A DNA stretch of 64,000 bases, taken from contig NZ_FNJI01000004.1 in NCBI RefSeq assembly GCF_900104445.1, positions 158,960 through 222,959 of the forward strand. Reading direction: 5' to 3'. Each line of letters begins with the position of its first letter. The stretch's first letter is position 1. This DNA is from Desulforhopalus singaporensis (lineage in GTDB: Bacteria > Desulfobacterota > Desulfobulbia > Desulfobulbales > Desulfocapsaceae). A program made the translations under genes and the position numbers. A model generated the notes under the pieces. That model saw only the letters and a program-made list of their open reading frames with translations, was not told the DNA's origin and made no database searches. Below are positions 43,779-54,281 of the stretch, in pieces.

Positions 43779-45206
43779 TCAGTTAGGCATTTCCCAAAGA
43801 CCGTCACGGATAAGTTCGTCCATCGCTTTTTCGATACCCCGGCGAAGGATTTTGAACATCTCATCGATCTGTTCCCTGGTGATTATGAGAGGCGGGGACA
43901 TGACGTTCATATTGATAACCGGGCGTACGATCAGGCCCATTGCCTGACATTGGCTGTCGATCCTGCTGCCCATTTCGTAATCCAGCTCAAGCGGGCTCTC
44001 CTCTTCAGGGTTCAGCAGGCATTCGACGCATGCCATCAACCCCTGGCCGCGCACATTGCCAACTATCGGAATATCTTCGAGTTCTTTTACTTTACTGAGG
44101 AAGTACGGCTCTATCTCGCGGACATGTTCGAGGATGTTCTCTCTTTCCATGATCTCTATATTCTTGAGGGCTGCAGCACAGGCGACCGGGTGACCCGAAT
44201 AGGTGTAGCCGTTTGAAAAAATAACACCTTTAGCTTGCTCACCGCCCATTTCAGCCATGAGCTTGTCCGAGACGATGCAGGCTCCAAGAGGCAGATAGCC
44301 CGATGTCAATCCTTTGGCGCAGGTGATGATGTCCGGGATGATGTCGAACACTTCTTCCGATGCAAACCAATGTCCCAGGCGGCCAAAACCGGTTACGACC
44401 TCATCGGAGATGTAAAGCACATCATATTTCCTGCAGACATCAAGACACATGCGGTGATACCCGACCGGCGGGACAACCACTCCTCCTGAAGCCATGACTG
44501 GTTCGGCGATAAATGCCGCGACATTGTCAGGTCCCAGTTCCAGGATCTTGTCCTCCAGCTCTTTCACCTTCAGATCCCTGAACTCTTCCACAGACATTGC
44601 CCTGGGCTTGCGAAAAGGATTGGGGGAGTCGATAAAACTGATAATGTCTGTGGCAAAATCCTGGTAATTCTTGTCTCTTGTCTTGCCGGACGCAGACGCT
44701 GACAGGTAGGTACTGCCGTGGTATGCATCTTTTCTGGAGATTATCCTCTTCTTGTTCGGACGCCCCTTGCAGTTATTATAAAATGCGACCAGCCGCAGGG
44801 CGGAATCAACGGCAGTGGAACCACCGGTGGTAAAAAACACCGTGTTGAGGTCTCCCGGTGTCAACCGGGCAAGCTTTTCCGCCAGAAGGACTGATATGTC
44901 GCTGGTCAAGTTGAAAGGGGAATAGTAGGGTGAACGCATTACCTGCCCAGCGATGGCATCCGCCATCTCCTCTCGGCCGTAACCGATCTGCGTACACCAC
45001 ATGCCGCCGGGACCGTCGATCAGTTTGTTTCCTTCGGAATCGAACAGATATATTCCTTCTCCTCCAACGGCTACGGTTCTGTCGTTTCCGCCGAAACTCC
45101 CCAGATCTTCCCAGGGATGGAGATAGAATTGATTGTCCTTTTTTCTGAAAACCTGGGTGCCTTGTTCATTAATCTTGTCGAAACAACTATCAATTATGGT
45201 ATTCAT
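43779..45206 (-). CDS. Class III PLP aminotransferase (taurine/putrescine-pyruvate type)
   Basis: 475 aa, the longer class III form with WEDLGSFGGNDRTVAVGGEGIYLFDSEGNKLIDGPGGMWC, typical of omega-amino acid:pyruvate and taurine:pyruvate enzymes. PLP Asp in ISDEVVTGFGRLG, Schiff-base Lys in ITCAKGLTSGYLP, and YHGSTYLSAS. It yields an aldehyde, which the AOR encoded 35 bases downstream could oxidise. A TauE-family exporter lies just upstream, and a polyamine importer lies at 58-63 kb. Taurine and putrescine are both possible substrates. Confidence 0.87.
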   Translation of the reverse strand: MNTIIDSCFDKINEQGTQVFRKKDNQFYLHPWEDLGSFGGNDRTVAVGGEGIYLFDSEGNKLIDGPGGMWCTQIGYGREEMADAIAGQVMRSPYYSPFNLTSDISVLLAEKLARLTPGDLNTVFFTTGGSTAVDSALRLVAFYNNCKGRPNKKRIISRKDAYHGSTYLSASASGKTRDKNYQDFATDIISFIDSPNPFRKPRAMSVEEFRDLKVKELEDKILELGPDNVAAFIAEPVMASGGVVVPPVGYHRMCLDVCRKYDVLYISDEVVTGFGRLGHWFASEEVFDIIPDIITCAKGLTSGYLPLGACIVSDKLMAEMGGEQAKGVIFSNGYTYSGHPVACAAALKNIEIMERENILEHVREIEPYFLSKVKELEDIPIVGNVRGQGLMACVECLLNPEEESPLELDYEMGSRIDSQCQAMGLIVRPVINMNVMSPPLIITREQIDEMFKILRRGIEKAMDELIRDGLWEMPN

Positions 45207-45301
45207 CGATACAATCTGGCCTCCTTTAGCGAGAGAGAAGTTTTTATCCTCAGATCAAGATGTGGGTTTTTCAAGCGTCCAAGTTTCTAGAAAGCTTGTT
45301 T

Positions 45302-45379
45302 TGTATGATCGTACATTTTTGCTAATCCTACAGAGTCGCGAAGCAAGTGTCAATGTTTTAAATGAACGTACATACAAAA
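45302..45379. promoter_or_regulatory. Candidate operator pair upstream of the aminotransferase-AOR operon
   Basis: TGTA-TGATCG-TACA (45302-45315) is a perfect 4-bp palindrome of GntR/FadR-like style. The flanking TTTTGTATG (45299-45307) has its exact complement CATACAAAA at 45371-45379, forming a second, wider inverted repeat. It sits about 95 bases before the ATG at 45206. No regulator gene is adjacent. The rest of 45207-45642 shows nothing else I can name. Confidence 0.4.
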
Positions 45380-45642
45380 TAATAATTAAGTGCAACAGAC
45401 AGCTTGGGGGTGTTGACAGCAGCTGGACGCAAAACATTTTGAAATTATAACATATTCAAGATAGCTGACACCGGCTGACCAATTTTTTCCAGTTTGTCTC
45501 TTGACGATTACGGTTTGTCGTGGATCGATTACGATACCGCAACCACGGGACATGCGGTCTGCAGGGGGAAGTCTTTATTGGAAAACAGGGCGGTCAGGAC
45601 GAGCAGGCAGCAAAAATATCGGACCGAAAGTTTTGCGGGAAA

Positions 45643-46389
45643 TCAGGACAGCACCGATACGCCTTTAAAGATCAACCGGATCGACACGAAAACAAGAAGC
45701 AGGCCGAGGGTCCGGCGGAACATGGTCTCGGAGATGTAGTTGAAGGTGCGGTTGCCCAGCCATACCCCGATAAACATGGCCGGCAGCATCAATATCCCCA
45801 GGGTTACCACCTTAAGGTCAAAAAGCCCGTTGGCGACAAATGTCGCCGTCTGGGCCAGGGCTGCGGGAATGAAGATCAGAACCAGCAGTCTTCTGAGGTG
45901 GCGTTTGTCAAGGTTCCGGCCGAAATGAAGCACCAGCGGCGGGGCGTTGATCCCTATGAATCCGCCGCAAAATCCGGCAAAGGTACCTACTCCCAGATCA
46001 AGGCTCCCGGCACGGGCGGGTAGTGGTCGTTGCTGTTTGGGGGCCGGTACGTGAAACAGGAACCACAGGGCGGTCAGGAAAAACGCTGCCCCGAGAATTA
46101 GTTGGAAATGGCGGGCGGCAATGACGTTTAAAGCAGATGCTCCGGCTATCGACCCGGCGACCATAAGCAGGGAGATGGGGATCCAGTAGCGGGACGATAT
46201 CGGCACGGGGTCAATTCTGATCATACTTATGCCGCCGAATATATTGATAAAAGATGCGAGAACGACGGTCAGTTTCGGGTCTATGAAAAAAGATCCCAGG
46301 GCGACGATGACCGTTGTCGTGCCGGTGCCGGTAACTCCTTTGAGGAAAAATGCCGCTATTGCGACCAGGGGAATCAACAAGTATTCCAT
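45643..46389 (-). CDS. TauE/SafE-family anion exporter
   Basis: About 248 aa from the ATG at 46389 (GGAGGTGG upstream). Seven to eight hydrophobic segments. The glycine-rich first repeat FFLKGVTGTGTTTVIVAL and second repeat FAGFCGGFIGINAPPL are the paired motifs of the family. The family exports sulfite, sulfoacetate or similar anions. It reads toward the aminotransferase-AOR operon from 450 bases upstream. A sulfonate product is possible if the transaminase works on taurine (inference). Confidence 0.82.
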   Translation of the reverse strand: MEYLLIPLVAIAAFFLKGVTGTGTTTVIVALGSFFIDPKLTVVLASFINIFGGISMIRIDPVPISSRYWIPISLLMVAGSIAGASALNVIAARHFQLILGAAFFLTALWFLFHVPAPKQQRPLPARAGSLDLGVGTFAGFCGGFIGINAPPLVLHFGRNLDKRHLRRLLVLIFIPAALAQTATFVANGLFDLKVVTLGILMLPAMFIGVWLGNRTFNYISETMFRRTLGLLLVFVSIRLIFKGVSVLS

Positions 46390-46811
46390 CAACACCACCT
46401 CCAGACACCATTTGGCAGGAGTTATACGGGGAAGCCGTCCCCGGGGGTACCCTCACTGTTCTGGCTAAAAGCCGCCCGCCGGGAAAAACAACCAACCGAT
46501 ACCGAAATACCGGTACTGTTATGCTATCAAGGCTTTTCCGCTGATCTAAACACCCGCAATAATACGCTACAACATCTGGCGGTGCAACGATTCTGTTGGC
46601 AGATGGTGTATTGCGAGCCCTTTGCGGACTTCATCGTTCTCAACGTCAGTTGACGGCTGGAAAGACAGAGAAGGGGGGACGAAATTTTATCTGCGAACTT
46701 TATTAATCCAGTAAAGTCCGTATAATGTATGCTGGCTTAACGATCGACACCACCAAACTGAATCCCCTGCAAGTGGAGCAGGGGTGGGTAAAGTCAACAA
46801 AGGAATCATTT

Positions 46812-48014
46812 ATGGCGTCCGGAATAACAAAGGCTGTCTGGGGGGTTGCAATGGCCACGATTGTCGCTGCTGCCGTTTATTTCAGTTTCAGGCAGCAGCC
46901 TGAAACTGTCGGCAGCCGGGTGGCCGGCAGAGACATCCCGGTTCCTGTTGAAGTTGCTGCTGTACGGCATGGGCCGCTGTCTCTCTGGCGAACCTTCAGC
47001 GGGACCATCGAACCCAAGGCCAAGTTCATCGTTGCCCCGAAGATAGGCGGGCGGGTCAGCAGTCTGTACGTCGACATGTCGGACCAGGTGGCCCGCGGCC
47101 AGTTGGTGGTCCAGCTCGAGGACGCGGAATACCGGCAGGCGGTACTTGAAGCCGAGGCACGGCTGGCGGTGGCCGAGGCGAACCGGGTCGAGGCGGTGAG
47201 CCGCCTGGAGATCGCCCTGAGAGAACTCGACCGCACCAAGACGCTGTTTAACCGGGGGATTGCTTCCGAGAGTGATTTCGATGCGGCCAAGGCCAGCTTC
47301 CTGACAAGTCAGGCCTCGGTAAAAGTGGCGGAAGCCAACCTCAAGAAAGAGCAGGCGACCCTCACATCGGCCCGCATCCGTCTGGATTATACGCGGGTAC
47401 GGGCCGACTGGGAACAGGGAGACGACAAGCGTACCGTCGGCGAACGTTTCATTGACGAAGGCAATACCGTGGCACCAAACACCTCCCTGCTCTCCATCGT
47501 GGAGATCGACCCGGTACTGGCGGTGATCAATATTACCGAAAAAGATTATCCTCTTATCCGTAGCGGCCAGCAGGTGAAGGTGCAGACGGACGCTTATCCG
47601 GACAGGGTCTTTTTCGGCAGGGTGGTGAGGATTTCTCCAGTTTTCCGGGAATCGTCGAGGCAGGCGAGGGTAGAGATAGAGGTGGCCAACGACGACCATC
47701 TGCTCAAGCCCGGGATGTTCTCCCGCTGTACCCTTGAACTTGAAAAAGCTGAAAATACGGTAAGCGTTTCGCATCTCTCAATCACCAGGAGAAATGATGA
47801 GGTGGGGGTTTTCCTGCTCTCTGAAGATGAAAAAACGGTGCAGTGGATAAAGATCACCCCCGGTTTTGTCAGCGGCGATCAGGTGCAGCTTGTTGATTCG
47901 ACCCTGTCGGGCAAGGTGGTGATTCTGGGGCAGCAGTTTGTCCACGACGGCTCAGTTGTACGTGTTGCCAACGCATCATCTCCACCGGCGGCCGGAGGCG
48001 CGACAGTTCAGTGA
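46812..48014 (+). CDS. RND efflux periplasmic adaptor (membrane fusion protein)
   Basis: About 400 aa from the ATG at 46812 with AAAGGA upstream. One N-terminal membrane helix (about 8-25), then the split biotinyl-lipoyl domain ([45 protein letters not shown]), a long coiled-coil hairpin (about 105-175) and the beta-barrel/membrane-proximal domain ([17 protein letters not shown]). It bridges the inner-membrane pump and TolC. It starts a three-gene efflux operon with GTGA/ATGA overlaps. Confidence 0.9.
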   Translation: MASGITKAVWGVAMATIVAAAVYFSFRQQPETVGSRVAGRDIPVPVEVAAVRHGPLSLWRTFSGTIEPKAKFIVAPKIGGRVSSLYVDMSDQVARGQLVVQLEDAEYRQAVLEAEARLAVAEANRVEAVSRLEIALRELDRTKTLFNRGIASESDFDAAKASFLTSQASVKVAEANLKKEQATLTSARIRLDYTRVRADWEQGDDKRTVGERFIDEGNTVAPNTSLLSIVEIDPVLAVINITEKDYPLIRSGQQVKVQTDAYPDRVFFGRVVRISPVFRESSRQARVEIEVANDDHLLKPGMFSRCTLELEKAENTVSVSHLSITRRNDEVGVFLLSEDEKTVQWIKITPGFVSGDQVQLVDSTLSGKVVILGQQFVHDGSVVRVANASSPPAAGGATVQ

Positions 48015-51000
48015 GTCTTCCCAAATTCAGCGTATGCAGGCCGGTGTTCACCTCGATGGTCACGCTTATCGTGATCATCCTGGGATTGAGCGCTTTTTAT
48101 CGACTGCAGATCGACCTGCTGCCCAGCATCGAAATGCCGACGCTTTCCATACGGACCAACTATGAAGGGGCTTCGCCGGAAGTCATGGAACGGTTGGTGA
48201 CCCAGATAATTGAGGAGATAGTCGCCACCGTTCCCGGCGTCGGGGAGTTGACCTCGGAATCAAGTGAAGGGCGAAGCAATGTTTGGGTCAGGTTCAACTG
48301 GGGAACCGATATCGATACGGCGGCCATCGATGTGCAGGCTCAGCTCGAGGATGAAATCAACGAACTTCCCGATGATATTGAGAGGCCGCGGGTCTCAAAG
48401 TTCGATGTGGCGAGTTTTCCGGTGGTGATCATGGGCATCTCCAGTTCCATGGATCCGGTGGAGCTCACCAGCCTGATTGAAAACCGGCTTCGTTTTCGGC
48501 TGGCCAAGGTGCCGGGGGTTGCCCAGGTGGATACCTGGGGACAGTTCACCAGGGAAATTCGTATTGAAATCGACCCGGCCCGGCTCAACGCCCTGGGCCT
48601 TCCGCTCAACGAGATCCTCAATGCCCCCAAAAATGCCAACCTGGATCTTCCGGCGGGCTCCATAAATCAGGGCAAGTATGAGATAACCCTGCGTGCCCCA
48701 GCGGAATATATCAGCCTGGATCAGATTCGTGATACGGTCATTGCCAAGCAGGACGGCGGATTCGTAACCCTTGGCCAGGTCGCTGCAATCCGTGATACCT
48801 ACGAGAAACGCAACCGGATAACGCGTCTTAACGGCAACTCGGGGCTCAATATTGCCATACGCAAACAGCCCAGTGCCAACACCGTGGATGTGGCCACAGG
48901 CGTACTTGCGGAAATCGAGCGTATCAACAACGACTTTCCGCAGATACTGGTCGTTCCGGTCACCAATCAGGGCAACTTCATCGAACGTTCAATCCAGAAC
49001 GTTGCCCGATCGGTTCTCTACGGCGGAACCCTGGCAGTGCTGGTACTGCTCCTGTTTTTGCGCAGTATCAGGTCTACGCTGGTGATTACCGTCGCAATTC
49101 CCATCTCCATAATCGCCACTTTTGCCATGATTTATTTCGGCGGTTTCACCATTAACCTCATGACGCTTGGCGGATTGGCCCTGGGGGTGGGGATGATGGT
49201 TGACAGTTCGGTCGTTGTTCTTGAAAATATTTATCGCAGACGGCAGGAACACAACGAATCGGCGGCTGCAGCCTCAACCTACGGGGCCGAGGAGGTGGGC
49301 ACCGCCATCTTTGCCTCGACTGTTACGACTCTGGTTATCTTCGTGCCCCTGGCGTTCATCAAGGGTGTTTCCGGTATGCTTTTCAAGGAACTGGGATTTA
49401 CCGTCATGTTTTCGCTCACCTGTTCACTGCTGGTGGCGCTCAGCCTGGTTCCCATGATGGCGTCGAAGATGTTCGCCCTGACGGATCATAGAGGCCCTCG
49501 TCCACCAAGATTTCCGAGACTTTTTGCGGTCAGCACCGCGTTTTTTGAGCGTCTGACCGGCGGCTATATCAAAATGCTGGGCCATGCCCTCAATCATCGC
49601 TGGTCAGTTGTGCTTTTCTCTACGATGGTGCTGGCCCTGAGCATAATGCTGTTTCCCTATATCGGTTCGGAATTTCTGCCGCCAAGCGACGAGGGGGAAG
49701 TGAATATAGTCGGGGAAATGGAAATAGGCACCCGCCTGGACCTGTTAGACAGGCAGACCAGGATGATGGAACAGCTGGTGTTTCCTGCGGTTCCGGAGAC
49801 GGTGTCGTCGTCGACAAGGGTGGGTACGGGATGGCGCAACGCCAAACCCAACGGAGAGATTCGTCTCTCCCTTTCTCCTGCGGCCGAGCGAGTGCGGTCA
49901 AATACGGAAATCGCCGCTGATCTGAGAAAACTGCTGGCGGGTAAGATCCCCGGGATGGAGATCAGGGTCCGGGCTCCCCAGGGCCAGTTCATCCTGGAAA
50001 GGATCCTGGGAGGTGATCAGGGCCTTACTGTCGAGGTTCGCGGGTTCGATCTGGACACGCTAGACAGACTGGCCGAACTTGCTTCCAGAGCCGTCGAAAA
50101 CATCAGCAACATTACCGATATCGAGGTGAGCCGCAGCGGCGGAGTGCCGCAGCAGGATATTATCATCGACCGCGACAAGGTGGCCGACCTCGGCCTGACC
50201 CCGAGAGACGTCAGCAAAGTCCTGGAAACTGCCCTGGCAGGAGCCAAGGTCGGTGAGTTCCGTTCTGGTGGAGAATCAGCGCGAATCCTTATTCAGCTCA
50301 AAGATGCGGAAAATCTCTCCATGGATGAGATCCTGGGACTGATGCTGAGCACACCGGGGGGCACCAAGGTGACTCTTCGTAATCTGGTCACAACCAGTTC
50401 GAGCAGGGGGCCGGCGGTGGTCGAGCGCAAGGACCAGCAACGCATTATTTCCATTCGCGCCAACGTTGCCGGCCGCAGCCTCAGCGCGGTCGCCGAAGAT
50501 GTCCGCACCGCTCTTAGTGGTATCGTCATCCCGGAAGGATACGAGCTGCGGGTGGCAGGCAACATCGAAGAGCAGCAGAAAGCGGCCCGCGAGCTCGGTG
50601 TTTCGCTGGTTCTGGCCCTGGTGCTGGTGTTCATGGTGCTCGCCTGCCAATACGAATCGTTGCGTGATCCAATCATCGTCATGGTGAGCGTACCTCTGGC
50701 TGTAATCGGGGTCTTGCTGACACTGTATCTGACCGATACCACCTTGAACCTGCAGTCCTATATCGGCTGTATCATGCTCGGCGGCATAGTGGTGAACAAT
50801 GCCATCCTGCTGGTTGACCAGGCGTCGCGGCTACGGAGAATGGGGGCTTCTGTCGCTGCTGCGGTAACCGAAGCCGGCCGCCGGCGCCTCAGACCTATTC
50901 TCATGACGACCCTGACCACGGTGCTCGCCCTTGTTCCCCTGGCACTGGGAGTGGGCGAGGGTGCCGATGCCCAGGCGCCCCTGGCACGGGTGGTGGTAGG

Positions 51001-51091
51001 CGGGCTTACCGCTTCGACGCTGATTACCCTGGTACTTATCCCGGTGGTCTTTACCCTGGTACACCCGGACACGATAATGGAAGAACAATGA
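48011..51091 (+). CDS. RND efflux transporter, inner-membrane pump (HAE1/AcrB-like)
   Basis: 1026 aa. Starts with GTG overlapping the adaptor's stop. Twelve membrane helices in two halves, each with a large periplasmic loop. Family hallmarks: [22 protein letters not shown] at the N-terminus, [42 protein letters not shown] in helix 4 and the paired [20 protein letters not shown] in helix 10. It expels drugs, bile-like compounds or other amphiphiles by proton exchange. Substrate unknown. No local repressor is encoded. Confidence 0.92.
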   Translation: MSLPKFSVCRPVFTSMVTLIVIILGLSAFYRLQIDLLPSIEMPTLSIRTNYEGASPEVMERLVTQIIEEIVATVPGVGELTSESSEGRSNVWVRFNWGTDIDTAAIDVQAQLEDEINELPDDIERPRVSKFDVASFPVVIMGISSSMDPVELTSLIENRLRFRLAKVPGVAQVDTWGQFTREIRIEIDPARLNALGLPLNEILNAPKNANLDLPAGSINQGKYEITLRAPAEYISLDQIRDTVIAKQDGGFVTLGQVAAIRDTYEKRNRITRLNGNSGLNIAIRKQPSANTVDVATGVLAEIERINNDFPQILVVPVTNQGNFIERSIQNVARSVLYGGTLAVLVLLLFLRSIRSTLVITVAIPISIIATFAMIYFGGFTINLMTLGGLALGVGMMVDSSVVVLENIYRRRQEHNESAAAASTYGAEEVGTAIFASTVTTLVIFVPLAFIKGVSGMLFKELGFTVMFSLTCSLLVALSLVPMMASKMFALTDHRGPRPPRFPRLFAVSTAFFERLTGGYIKMLGHALNHRWSVVLFSTMVLALSIMLFPYIGSEFLPPSDEGEVNIVGEMEIGTRLDLLDRQTRMMEQLVFPAVPETVSSSTRVGTGWRNAKPNGEIRLSLSPAAERVRSNTEIAADLRKLLAGKIPGMEIRVRAPQGQFILERILGGDQGLTVEVRGFDLDTLDRLAELASRAVENISNITDIEVSRSGGVPQQDIIIDRDKVADLGLTPRDVSKVLETALAGAKVGEFRSGGESARILIQLKDAENLSMDEILGLMLSTPGGTKVTLRNLVTTSSSRGPAVVERKDQQRIISIRANVAGRSLSAVAEDVRTALSGIVIPEGYELRVAGNIEEQQKAARELGVSLVLALVLVFMVLACQYESLRDPIIVMVSVPLAVIGVLLTLYLTDTTLNLQSYIGCIMLGGIVVNNAILLVDQASRLRRMGASVAAAVTEAGRRRLRPILMTTLTTVLALVPLALGVGEGADAQAPLARVVVGGLTASTLITLVLIPVVFTLVHPDTIMEEQ

Positions 51092-52731
51092 ACTGTCTGA
51101 CAACTCATCTTGGCCGTTTCGGCGTCTATCCTGCCGTTGTTGCGGTTATCCTGCTTCTTTTCGGCTGCGTCACCCCGGATTACTGGTATGGTGACCAGCC
51201 GCTCTATACGCCGGAGGGGGGTGACATGGGCGACTCCCCGGTTGAGGAGCAGGTGTCGCTGCCAACCAGACAGCCGACGCCCCTGCCCACCGCAGAAGAC
51301 GGAAAGATAGCCATCTTCATTGAGGACGCGGTGTTTCTCTGTCTGCAGCAGAACCCCGAACTTCTGGTTGAACGCTATAATCCCATGATAGCTCTGAGCT
51401 TTGAGCAGATTGAGCGGGGACGATACGATCCGGAAATTTTTGGTGAACTCCAATATCTGGACGAAACCGCAACCGAAGTGTCCCGCAGCACCAGGGAGAG
51501 GTTCAGCGTCGAAGGCCGGGATGTGAACGCAACAGCCGGGGTCCGGCAGCAACTCCCCACCGGTACTGAAATTGAAGCAACTTTCGGGGGAAAACGGTCC
51601 ATTTCGAATCGGACGCCCGAACAGCAGGATTTCCGGGTGGGGCTTACTCTCACCCAGTCGCTTCTTAAAGGGTTTGGTCCGGCAACCAATCTTGCCGATA
51701 TCCGTCTGGCCGAACTCGATAGTCGTGCCTCTTATTATCAGCTGCGGGGGTTTATCGAAACACTGGTTTCCGAGGTGGAAATCGGGTACTGGCAGTATGT
51801 GTTCGCTGAGCAGGGGATCGCCATTTTCGAGCGATCACTGGAGGTGGCCAGAAAACAGCTGGCCGAAGTGGAAAACCGTATCGAGGTGGGGGTTATTCCA
51901 AAAAATGCCGCAGCCGCGGCGAGAACTGAAGTGGCCCGGAGGCAGCAGGCTCTTATAGAGGCGCGAAGCATCCATGCCGAAAGACGGCTCAGGCTGATGC
52001 GGCTGCTCAATGTGACCGGCAGCGACCGTTTTTCCCTCCAACTGATTACCAGGAGCAGCCCGCAGACCGCCACCGCACCGCTTGACGATCTCAGCGAACA
52101 CGTGCAGCTCGCGATGAAGTTGCGCGCCGATCTGGGCGAGGCAGGGCTGCAGCAGAAAAAACAGGAGCTTGAAGTGGTAAGAACCCGTAACGGATTGTTG
52201 CCGAAGCTCGACTTTTTCATCGATATAGGCAAGACGGGGTATGCCGAGTCGTTTAGAGGTGCAGTCAGCGATCTGGAAAACGACAGTTACGACCTGCTCA
52301 CCGGGCTCAGGTTTTCCTCCTATCTGGATAACCGGTCGGCCAGAGGCAGACACCAGGCCGCCACGGTTTCACGGGCCCAGGCTGCTGCCGCGGTGGATAA
52401 CCTCAAAAGCCTTATAGCCTATGATGTGCTCGCCGCTGCCAACGAAGTCAACCGCGCCGAGAAAAAAATAGAAGCCAGCAGGGTTACGAGGATGCTGCAG
52501 GAGCAGACCCTTGAAGCAGAGCAGGAACGGTTCGCCGTCGGAAACGTGACGTCACTCCTGGTGGCCCAGGCCCAGCGCGACCTGCTGGTAAGCCAGCTCG
52601 ACGAGGTGGAGGCGAAAGTCGACTACCGCATCGCCCTGGTAAGGTTCTTTTTGGCCGAAGGCAGCCTGCTGGAAAGACGCGGCATAAAGCTCGACTCCGC
52701 TCTTGCAGGACCGGGTACTCCGGTCCTGTAG
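51088..52731 (+). CDS. TolC-family outer membrane efflux lipoprotein
   Basis: 547 aa; ATG overlaps the pump stop. The signal peptide ends in LLLFGC (lipobox, Cys about residue 27), so it is probably lipidated. Two TolC repeats follow: long helices such as [51 protein letters not shown] and a matching C-terminal copy, with a C-terminal [15 protein letters not shown] helix. It forms the outer-membrane channel of the tripartite pump encoded by the two genes upstream. Ends in TAG. Confidence 0.88.
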   Translation: MNCLTTHLGRFGVYPAVVAVILLLFGCVTPDYWYGDQPLYTPEGGDMGDSPVEEQVSLPTRQPTPLPTAEDGKIAIFIEDAVFLCLQQNPELLVERYNPMIALSFEQIERGRYDPEIFGELQYLDETATEVSRSTRERFSVEGRDVNATAGVRQQLPTGTEIEATFGGKRSISNRTPEQQDFRVGLTLTQSLLKGFGPATNLADIRLAELDSRASYYQLRGFIETLVSEVEIGYWQYVFAEQGIAIFERSLEVARKQLAEVENRIEVGVIPKNAAAAARTEVARRQQALIEARSIHAERRLRLMRLLNVTGSDRFSLQLITRSSPQTATAPLDDLSEHVQLAMKLRADLGEAGLQQKKQELEVVRTRNGLLPKLDFFIDIGKTGYAESFRGAVSDLENDSYDLLTGLRFSSYLDNRSARGRHQAATVSRAQAAAAVDNLKSLIAYDVLAAANEVNRAEKKIEASRVTRMLQEQTLEAEQERFAVGNVTSLLVAQAQRDLLVSQLDEVEAKVDYRIALVRFFLAEGSLLERRGIKLDSALAGPGTPVL

Positions 52732-52869
52732 CCGGTTCAGAGTTATGGAAAAAATGAAGAGGTTGTGTCATAGTTCACTCTCTTGAGCGGTGAGAGTGCG
52801 GTACGCTCTTTTACAGGGGGTGGGAGGAATGGCCTGCCGGCGTGATCGCCTGACTGAAATAAAAAATTA

Positions 52870-53682
52870 ATGGTGGAAATGGAAAATTTACTACACATTG
52901 CCCTGGTGCAGACGACTGTTTCAAGAAACGTTGAAGAAAACCTGGAAAATAGTGCAAAATGGATCGGGCAGGCCGCACAAAAGGGAGCGGATCTGGTGGT
53001 TTTTCCAGAAATGTTCATGGCGCTCCCGGCAAAGGATGTCGAACTGGGCAAGGTTGCGCAGCCCCTTGACGGACCGTTTGTCCAGGGGCTTGCCAAGCTT
53101 GCAGCAGACCACGGTGTCGGCGTTGTCTGCGGTATCTGGGAGAAGCTGGCCGCGGATGAGAAAAAAGCGGCCAATGTCGCGGTAGTTCTTGACCGGAACG
53201 GCGATCTGCTCGCCCGGTACAACAAGGTTCACCTCTTTGATGCGCTCAGCGTCCGGGAATCGGACACCATGACAGGAGGAAATGCTGCGCCGCCGGTTTT
53301 TTGCATCAACGGTGTCAACCTCGGCCTGGCGATCTGCTATGATCTGCGTTTTCCTGAGCTCTTTCGCTATCTTGCGGTCAACGGCGCCGATGGGGTGATC
53401 GTTCCTTCCGCATGGTATGCGGGGCCTCTGAAAGAAGAGCACTGGCTGACGCTTTTACGGGCACGGGCCATTGAAAACACCATGTACGTCTGTGGGGCAA
53501 ACCTGTGCGGGACGCCGTTTTCTGCACGCAGCGCCATTTTTGATCCTTTTGGCGTGGCCGCAGCCGAAGCGGGCGAGGGAGAAGCCCTTGTCCTCGGAAC
53601 CATCGAGCAGAGTCGGATAGGGGATGTGCGGACCAGGCTCCCGTCTTTGTCACATGTCAGAAAGGATCTATTTATTGGCTGA
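52870..53682 (+). CDS. Carbon-nitrogen hydrolase (nitrilase superfamily)
   Basis: 270 aa. The catalytic triad is visible: Glu in VVFPEMFM (about 45), Lys in RYNKVHLFD (about 120) and Cys in LAICYDLRFPELFR (about 156). The pattern and length resemble Nit2/omega-amidase and related cytosolic amidases. They hydrolyse small amides such as 2-oxoglutaramate or deaminated glutathione. A short inner ATG at 52879 is an alternative start. It reads toward a flavin-binding-type protein but shows no tight coupling. Substrate not certain. Confidence 0.88.
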   Translation: MVEMENLLHIALVQTTVSRNVEENLENSAKWIGQAAQKGADLVVFPEMFMALPAKDVELGKVAQPLDGPFVQGLAKLAADHGVGVVCGIWEKLAADEKKAANVAVVLDRNGDLLARYNKVHLFDALSVRESDTMTGGNAAPPVFCINGVNLGLAICYDLRFPELFRYLAVNGADGVIVPSAWYAGPLKEEHWLTLLRARAIENTMYVCGANLCGTPFSARSAIFDPFGVAAAEAGEGEALVLGTIEQSRIGDVRTRLPSLSHVRKDLFIG

Positions 53683-53721
53683 AATAACAGGGGTTATGCC
53701 CCAAGAAAAGGAGATTGAACT

Positions 53722-54192
53722 GTGCGGGAGTTAAGAAGAAACGATAAGCAGACGACTTTGGACCAAGCCGTGGAGTTGCTGAGCGATGCAGAGTATGGCA
53801 CGTTGTCCACGGTCGACGGAGACGGCCAGCCATACGGCGTCCCCCTGAACTATGTCTACAGAGACGGCGCGATTTACTTCCATTGTGCTCTCAACGGCCA
53901 TAAGCTCGACAATATCGGCGGCAACCCAAAGGTGTCGTTCTGTGTCGTAGGAGATGTCGAGGTGTTGCCGGCTGAATTCTCCACCAGCTATCAAAGTGTA
54001 ATTGCTTTCGGGGTCGCCTCTGAAGTGGTTGGTAATGAGCGGTACCAGGCCCTTGAGTGGCTGCTTGAAAAATATTCCTCTGACTTCATGGAACAGGGGA
54101 TAAAATATATTGACAAATTGGACAAGGTCACCAGGATCATCAAAATTGAAGTCCGCCATGTCAGCGGTAAAAAATCGCCTGTCAAGGGGTAG
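53722..54192 (+). CDS. Pyridoxamine-5'-phosphate-oxidase-like FMN-binding protein (NimA-type)
   Basis: 156 aa, GTG start with AAAGGAG upstream. The split-barrel pattern is clear: AEYGTLSTVDGDGQPYGVPLNYVYRDGAIYFHCALNGHKLDNIGGNPKVSFCVVG. The conserved His in FHCALNGHK is typical of the NimA/5-nitroimidazole group. Such proteins bind FMN or haem and reduce small redox compounds. Ends in TAG. The two genes after it are an SPFH pair of separate function. Confidence 0.85.
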   Translation: MRELRRNDKQTTLDQAVELLSDAEYGTLSTVDGDGQPYGVPLNYVYRDGAIYFHCALNGHKLDNIGGNPKVSFCVVGDVEVLPAEFSTSYQSVIAFGVASEVVGNERYQALEWLLEKYSSDFMEQGIKYIDKLDKVTRIIKIEVRHVSGKKSPVKG

Positions 54193-54281
54193 CTCGCCGA
54201 TTGGCCGGGGTGCAACCGGCGTGCAGAGGGGCTTTAAGACATAGCCTATCAATATCCAAAAAAATCCAGGGGGCAGCAACT

